Source: Oscillospiraceae bacterium
GTDB taxonomy: Bacteria; Bacillota; Clostridia; Oscillospirales; UBA929
Length of the DNA: 6,918 nt
Assembly: GCA_031282535.1 (NCBI GenBank)
Contig: JAITDM010000266.1
Location: forward strand, 1-6,918
Direction: 5' to 3'
In this document: positions 4,201 through 6,918 of the stretch, piece by piece
How positions within the stretch are numbered: the first letter of the stretch is position 1
Layout: the number at the start of each line of letters is the position of its first letter
Position numbers and translations under genes: made by a program
The notes under the pieces: model-generated
Seen by the model: only the letters and a program-made list of their open reading frames with translations
Told to the model about the DNA's origin: nothing
Database searches by the model: none

Positions 4201-6730
4201 CACCCACACCGCCACGTCGGGCAGCGCGAAAATCGCGCTGAAAGGCATAGCGTTGAACGCCGGCGGTGTGATCGCCGCGCCGCAAAATTTCACGCTTACG
4301 CCCGAAAACGCGGCGATTGCCGTAAACGCGGCGTGCCCGGCAGGGGAAGAATACGACGCCTGGGTGATTCGCTACGGAACCAGTCCGGACAGTCTGGCCG
4401 AAAGCGTCACGGCGGATTCGATGCCGCACACAATCGGCGATCTGACAAACGGCAGAAGATATTACGTATCGGTCGCCGGCGTGACAGACGGCAAGGAAGG
4501 GCTGCGCACGGGCGTTTTATACACCATCCCCGAGGAAAAACCGCTGAGCGACGAGGAGCGCGCGACGATTGACCTGAACGCGGCCATCCCTTTGATTTTG
4601 AACGGGAACCCTGCATTGTCTGTGAAAAGCTGGCTGGCGGCCATAACGTCCGGGCCGGTGTATGAAAGCGAGATCGTGTGGTCGAGCAATACCGACGGCC
4701 AATACCCCGGCATATGGAACACCGGGGAAGTCGAGCGTCCCGTGGGGCGCAGCCTGCCGACGCAAATAACCGTTACGTCAACATTCGGCGGGGCCACGGT
4801 GGCCAAAACTGTCAGCGTGATCGCTCCGGCGGTTGACTTCGACAACGACGCCTATGTACTTGATACGACGGTATCCCGTTATACCGGCAATGTCTATCTG
4901 ACGCAGGAGGGTACAAAAGACTGGCTGCAAGTCATGCAAGCGGTCAACGGTACAAACGCGCAAGCCAGAAAATCCGGCGGAAGCGGGCTGGGACTCCCCA
5001 GGTACGGCGGGAACCCCGGGTGGATGGGCGTCCAGTCGGACGTCAATTCTCTCACGCATGTGTATACGGACGCCGGTTCGACGGCGCCGGTCAATAACAG
5101 GGGCTTCGGCATCGCCTATGGGGGGTATATTGAGTTTGACGTGAGCTACAGCGCCAAAGCGCAGCGGCTGAATGTGTATTTCGCGGCCAACAAGGCCAAA
5201 CTGCAGCTCGATTTCATTGTCAACGGCATCGTTCGGGCCTCCGAAACCGTGGGCGAAAGCGGTTACTACGGACCGTTCCGCGTCGGGTTCGATTTCAAAC
5301 TGGACGATTCCACCGATCAAGCGACGGTACGGCTCACACTGATTGACGGCGCCAATTACGGGACGACTGCCGGCAACGCGATACTTTGCGCAATGACGCT
5401 GGCCGAGAAACCGTCCGTACATCCTGTGCCGCAAATGAATTCAGTTGATCTGCCCGCCGCCTCAACCGCTTCGTTCAACAACGGTACGGTCAATCTTACG
5501 GCCGAAGGGACGCTGGACTGGTGGCAGTTTTATCAGGGCGTTGGCAACAACGACGACAAAACACGGGTCGACAACTACGCAAGGAAGCTGGACGGTTCCG
5601 GCTTGTACGGTTTCCAGCGCAACCATGACACAAGCGCTGCCAACCAGGAGCAGGGGTATGTGACAGACACGCTGATTTCCTATACCGCGACAGCTGGGGA
5701 CGTTGATCCGAGCTATCCCGCCCCGTTGAGCAAGTATGGGATGCAATGCCGGGGCGTTGGAAACGGATTCCAGTTCAATGTCGCGCCAAGCGATAAGCCG
5801 CGTGTGCTTACCATTTACACGGGCAATTGGAACGGGATCGCGACGACGGAAGTTACCGCAGACGGACAAACGCGGTATTCCAAAGTCACGGACAACACGG
5901 GTCACGGTGTTTACCGGCATGTGATATACATCGCCGCCGGTGAGGCAGCGCTTGTCAAGCATACGCTGACGAGCATGAAAGCGACTGGCTACAGCGGGAG
6001 TTCCGGAAGCACATTTATACTGGCCGTGACGCTCGCCGATTACAGCCTCGATTACGGCACAAACATCCCGGCGGAACTGTTTGCGAACAAAGTGTTCCGC
6101 GCCGATCAGCCCAATATTGAGAACTGCACGTCCGGCGGCAAGAACATCGGCGGGATCGTCGCGGGCGCGTGGCTGACGTACAACATCGACGTGGAAACGG
6201 CCGGCGTTTACCGGTTGGCGCTGGAGTACGCGGCGCAGAGCGCCACCAACCCAGGACTGACGCTCTTGCTGGACAATAGGCCTATCGGTTCGGTGGAGCA
6301 GATAACGGCGACGGGCAACTGGCAGAGTTGGGCATACAAGACGGTCGAGCTTGAGCTTCCGGCGGGCATACACGAGTTGAAACTCGCTTATGCCAATGCG
6401 GGCACCAATCTGCGGAGCTTAAACTTTAAGTACCTCAAGGCCGCCGAACTGCCGGCAACGAGCGCCGCTGTCGACGTGTCGGACGGCTTCGCGGAGGCGG
6501 CGTTCACAATCGGCAATCCGTCACAGGAAGCGCTTGAGACGGTGTGCATCGTGGCATTCTACGACGCGGACAGTCGTCTTGTCAGTACATTGCAAAGAGA
6601 CGCCGCGGTTGACGGCAACGGCAGCGTCCGGTTTGACGTGATCCTTCCATTTGCCGAGGCGTCTGTAAAGGCGTTTATCTGGGATGCCAAGACGTACACA
6701 CCGCTGTGCGCGGCGGCGGCGGCAGAGTGA
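1199..6730 (+). CDS. Giant secreted multimodular glycosidase with a GH63/GH37/MGH1-like (alpha/alpha)6 catalytic domain
   Basis: The protein has 1843 residues. Order: signal peptide (1-30); beta-sandwich module copy 1 (~35-224); BIG2 Ig-like domain (~227-296); catalytic domain (~302-820); module copy 2, divergent (~830-1019); fibronectin-III-like domain (~1026-1110); atrophied-BIG-type Ig domain (~1116-1210); module copy 3 (~1213-1404); module copy 4 (~1417-1616); CBM6-like module (~1624-1746); C-terminal FIWD module (~1756-1835); Ala-rich tail. The catalytic part carries motifs of clan GH-G type barrels: AWDTLF (365-370), NGLDN (497-501), PGGGYWRGAYWAP (639-651), WENYSSE (700-706) and AGWTG (721-725). 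By family analogy Asp500 is the likely general acid and Glu701 the likely base. Such enzymes hydrolyse alpha-glucosidic or alpha-mannosidic bonds by inversion; the substrate here is unknown. I see no SLH domain, dockerin or LPXTG anchor, so release or attachment via sugar-binding modules is likely. It is much longer than single-domain relatives (roughly 450-800 residues). Confidence 0.9.
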   Translation: MLRKFKKFLAVFLAAAMVSVPSPGRVIAAAETAEGSLYTFDTGGGSQFYAVDLTANGDVDWFQLSQNSETNYAKKADGAGLYGFRRDNSAVANPSAGAFGYIDDGRITFSATDADATAPAIKDRYGLTIRGVGNYLEFKVKASAQTRVLSVYSGNWRGTARLDFIVGDNTLYSTSFSNADHNAVFRINIVVLPGTQDAIVRQTLTADNVGGGNGSTFIFAASLSNKFAIDKTNIAVRAGDSETITALPGSGVAWSSSAPGVASVDAAGKVTGVKAGDAVITAALGGVERTCAVKVVSATSEVLANGYVIDMSDLPKVRFTEHPEWEEIYNATWQIHKSNIKRAGVGMNPEQPYFVDAAFSEYIYAWDTLFMMMFDKWGMNQFPVLTSLDNFYMNQYDTDDESDGYISREINATTGSDRWSPTGGFNGLGYADIRSTNPPLWAWAEWENYMIHGDVSRFDKVIKGKTVFERLVAHYNFIERVKKLENGLYGKQNGYGNGLDNTYNQGAPYDGSNPESNGDQTYNDLSLQQAQFAWYLAKIAGAMGKTQDEAFFKSEHARISKLISDKMWDENTKMFSNLDADGVTHTNVSTPTTLWALAAHVATPQQAADLISYHGNNSQKMFRPYGLATTAYDDPRYVPGGGYWRGAYWAPTSYQYIKGLEENGYTDLEFEEAIRHLTSVSGVYQAGKTGKNGVSVASVWENYSSEYLKQGIDAGSRSNFAGWTGCLSVGIILEDVIGVRMNAPENAINWNIRLAEEHGVSDLWMQHNGAQNRVSLTAQKRVSAKDPVTVTVTADRAFTLNVKNGAVETSFSVPAGTSQWSVDGESGAAARLNVIVGGYNPDATGFKPAAFAASGDWVRFGSSVNASVVDGLKQQVRKGSGLIANVNTIGYSQASSTNPPAYRASGELGALGVTDAMEAVKSPSSKGAEGFMFTVPATNNLQTVTMLVGVTGGEAELSALLLDGSVPETIVKLTGGAAESVYEVHIPYRAAADGHRLLVKFTHTATSGSAKIALKGIALNAGGVIAAPQNFTLTPENAAIAVNAACPAGEEYDAWVIRYGTSPDSLAESVTADSMPHTIGDLTNGRRYYVSVAGVTDGKEGLRTGVLYTIPEEKPLSDEERATIDLNAAIPLILNGNPALSVKSWLAAITSGPVYESEIVWSSNTDGQYPGIWNTGEVERPVGRSLPTQITVTSTFGGATVAKTVSVIAPAVDFDNDAYVLDTTVSRYTGNVYLTQEGTKDWLQVMQAVNGTNAQARKSGGSGLGLPRYGGNPGWMGVQSDVNSLTHVYTDAGSTAPVNNRGFGIAYGGYIEFDVSYSAKAQRLNVYFAANKAKLQLDFIVNGIVRASETVGESGYYGPFRVGFDFKLDDSTDQATVRLTLIDGANYGTTAGNAILCAMTLAEKPSVHPVPQMNSVDLPAASTASFNNGTVNLTAEGTLDWWQFYQGVGNNDDKTRVDNYARKLDGSGLYGFQRNHDTSAANQEQGYVTDTLISYTATAGDVDPSYPAPLSKYGMQCRGVGNGFQFNVAPSDKPRVLTIYTGNWNGIATTEVTADGQTRYSKVTDNTGHGVYRHVIYIAAGEAALVKHTLTSMKATGYSGSSGSTFILAVTLADYSLDYGTNIPAELFANKVFRADQPNIENCTSGGKNIGGIVAGAWLTYNIDVETAGVYRLALEYAAQSATNPGLTLLLDNRPIGSVEQITATGNWQSWAYKTVELELPAGIHELKLAYANAGTNLRSLNFKYLKAAELPATSAAVDVSDGFAEAAFTIGNPSQEALETVCIVAFYDADSRLVSTLQRDAAVDGNGSVRFDVILPFAEASVKAFIWDAKTYTPLCAAAAAE
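1301..1870 (+). repeat. Beta-sandwich module, copy 1 of 4
   Basis: Residues ~35-224. Landmarks shared with the other copies are DLTANGDVDWFQL (52-64), KKADGAGLYGF (74-84), GVGNYLEFKV (131-140) and RVLSVYSGNWRG (147-158), then a strand-rich end with GSTFIFAASL. From memory this resembles a widespread extracellular module with a DLTxxGxxDWxxxG start and a VGNGFxFxVP centre; a carbohydrate-binding role is inference. Confidence 0.75.
1877..2086 (+). other. BIG2 bacterial Ig-like domain
   Basis: Residues ~227-296 match the BIG2 pattern closely: AIDKTNIAVRAGDSETITA, then VAWSSSAPGVASVDAAGKVTGVKAG, then a final AVKVV strand. Such domains act as spacers or adhesion modules in surface and secreted proteins. 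Here it separates the first beta-sandwich from the catalytic barrel. Confidence 0.9.
2102..3658 (+). other. Catalytic (alpha/alpha)6-barrel domain, GH63/GH37/MGH1-like
   Basis: Residues ~302-820. Motifs in order: FVDAAFSEYIYAWDTLF (354-370), LWAWAEWENY (440-449), YGNGLDNTY (495-503), LSLQQAQFAWYLAKIA (525-540), MWDENTKMF (567-575), PYGLATTAYDDPRY (624-637), GGYWRGAYWAP (641-651), VWENYSSE (699-706) and FAGWTG (720-725). This order matches trehalase, GH63 and mannosylglycerate/glucosylglycerate hydrolase barrels. The canonical GH37 signatures are not complete, so plain trehalase is unlikely. Likely catalytic pair by analogy: Asp500 (codon 2696-2698) and Glu701. Confidence 0.75.
3686..4255 (+). 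repeat. Beta-sandwich module, copy 2 of 4 (divergent)
   Basis: Residues ~830-1019. It keeps SGDWVRFG (854-861), QQVRKGSGLI (874-883), GAEGFMFTVPA (927-937) and a TVTMLVGVTGG strand (943-953), then VYEVHIPYRAAADGHRLLVKF. It lacks the LYGF and GNW motifs of copies 1 and 4, yet resembles the general form of this module that I recall from other secreted proteins. Confidence 0.6.
4274..4528 (+). other. Fibronectin type III-like domain
   Basis: Residues ~1026-1110: APQNFTLTPENAAIAVNA, then YDAWVIRYGTSPDSL, then GDLTNGRRYYVSVAGV. This is the standard FN3 pattern, with the conserved L-x-N-G-x-x-Y turn. It is probably a linker between the catalytic half and the C-terminal binding half. Confidence 0.75.
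4544..4828 (+). other. Atrophied-BIG-type Ig-like domain
   Basis: Residues ~1116-1210. It starts with a helix-like LSDEERATIDLNAAIPLIL and continues with EIVWSSNTDGQYPGIWNTGEVERP and a strand pair QITVTSTFGGATVAKTVSVIAP. The WSS...G.V.RP...ITVT order is what I recall for atrophied bacterial Ig domains of secreted clostridial enzymes. Role: probable spacer. Confidence 0.65.
4835..5410 (+). repeat. Beta-sandwich module, copy 3 of 4
   Basis: Residues ~1213-1404. Landmarks: VYLTQEGTKDWLQVMQ (1232-1247), RKSGGSGLGL (1257-1266), AYGGYIEFDV (1306-1315), QRLNVYFAANKAKLQLDFI (1322-1340) and a closing ILCAMTLAEK. The LDFIV strand is shared with copy 1 (RLDFIVGD). Confidence 0.7.
5447..6046 (+). repeat. 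Beta-sandwich module, copy 4 of 4
   Basis: Residues ~1417-1616. Landmarks: VNLTAEGTLDWWQFYQ (1431-1446), ARKLDGSGLYGFQR (1461-1474), GVGNGFQFNVAP (1519-1530), RVLTIYTGNWNG (1535-1546) and GSTFILAVTLADY. By eye it is clearly closest to copy 1, although the two lie at opposite ends of the protein. Confidence 0.75.
6068..6436 (+). other. CBM6-like module of the large glycosidase
   Basis: Residues ~1624-1746: FRADQPNIENCTSGGKNIGG, AWLTYNIDVETAGVYRLALE, then GNWQSWAYKTVELELPAGIHEL. It aligns by eye with the CBM6-like module of the GH3 protein (shared GG(K/R)-x-(I/L)G, (Y)xIDV-x-x-(A/S)GVY, and W-Q-(S/N)-W). The early acidic EGEDF strand is less clear here. Confidence 0.7.
6464..6703 (+). other. 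C-terminal FIWD-type module of the large glycosidase
   Basis: Residues ~1756-1835: CIVAFYDADSRLVSTLQRD, then VRFDVILPF, then VKAFIWDAKTYTPL, followed by an Ala-rich end. It matches the end of the GH3 protein in order and motif (A-x-YD-x-D-x-RL ... (F/Y)IWD...PL). Function is unknown. Confidence 0.6.
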
Positions 6731-6773
6731 TAAGATCAGTGCCCCTGGGTGACGTCGATTGCGGCGTTATGTA

Positions 6774-6867
6774 AATACGATCGCCGGGTAAAATTACCAA
6801 AAAATACCAAAAATCCGGACGTCTATCTCTTTTTGATAGACGTCCGGATTTGTTTATACACGCCGTC
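6774..6867. repeat. Dispersed hairpin repeat, copy 2
   Basis: A ~94-nt segment matching 1031-1123. It starts 44 nt after the TGA of the large gene with AATACGATCGCCGGGTAA, the same block that ends the GH3 coding sequence, here non-coding. It then has the two TACCAAAAA units (6795-6814), the identical 17-bp arms and a tail TTATACACGCCGTC. No gene remnant is seen before it: the frame reading into its TAA is open for only 12 codons. Confidence 0.85.
6811..6851 (+). terminator. 17-bp perfect hairpin after the large glycosidase gene, probable terminator
   Basis: Arms 6811-6827 and 6835-6851 are exact reverse complements and identical in sequence to the arms at 1067-1107. The 7-nt loop is TCTTTTT instead of AAACAGA. 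The stem is followed by ATTTGTTTATA, a somewhat better T-run than in copy 1. Again the - strand side has the longer T-rich tail. It lies 80 nt after the stop, so termination of this gene is plausible. Confidence 0.65.
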
Positions 6868-6918
6868 GCTACGCGCGAGGCGGCATAAAAACATCGGCAT
6901 TGCCTGTTGACATTGCAG

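Noticed and set aside
5462..6373. Open frame of 303 codons on the - strand
   Set aside because: Arg/Val-rich shadow of module copy 4 and the CBM6-like module, without domain motifs.
6700..6727. GCG/GCC run at the 3' end of the large gene as a frameshift or replication artefact
   Set aside because: It encodes a short Ala tail right after the FIWD...PL motif and ends at an in-frame TGA; a low-complexity tail at a C-terminus needs no special explanation, although a slippage error cannot be excluded.
6907..6912. TTGACA, a possible -35 box at the right edge
   Set aside because: The matching -10 position lies outside the window, and a single hexamer is too common to call a promoter.

Overview
The window looks like part of a carbohydrate-degrading locus from a moderately GC-rich Gram-positive anaerobe, most likely a member of Bacillota (Clostridia or a Paenibacillus-like lineage). 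This is inference from protein architecture. The evidence is a short Lys/Arg-rich Sec signal peptide, BIG2 and atrophied-BIG type Ig-like domains, CBM6-like modules, and a C-terminal module ending in an 'FIWD...PL' motif. I cannot name a genus or species.

Layout: (1) From base 2 to 1048 is the 3' part of a glycoside hydrolase family 3 (GH3) gene. Only the end of its catalytic barrel is visible, followed by a CBM6-like carbohydrate-binding module and a small C-terminal module. (2) Bases 1049-1198 are intergenic and hold a perfect 17-bp hairpin. (3) Bases 1199-6730 encode one very large secreted protein of 1843 residues. Its catalytic core is an (alpha/alpha)6-barrel glycosidase of the GH63/GH37/mannosylglycerate-hydrolase-like type, set among about nine accessory modules. 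Four of these appear to be copies of one ~190-residue beta-sandwich. (4) Bases 6731-6918 are a short intergenic tail with a second copy of the same hairpin element.

How the genes fit together: both run on the + strand, 150 nt apart. Both proteins end in the same pair of modules (CBM6-like, then the FIWD module), and each gene is followed by a copy of the same ~93-nt hairpin repeat. This points to related extracellular enzymes acting on the same or linked polysaccharides. The hairpin between the genes suggests they may be transcribed separately. No RNA gene, CRISPR array, transposase or attachment site is visible.

The most notable points are the four-copy module architecture of the large enzyme, the apparently permuted (or reduced) GH3, and the dispersed hairpin repeat. 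The repeat supplies the last codons and stop of the GH3 gene and recurs after the second gene with identical stem arms but a different loop.
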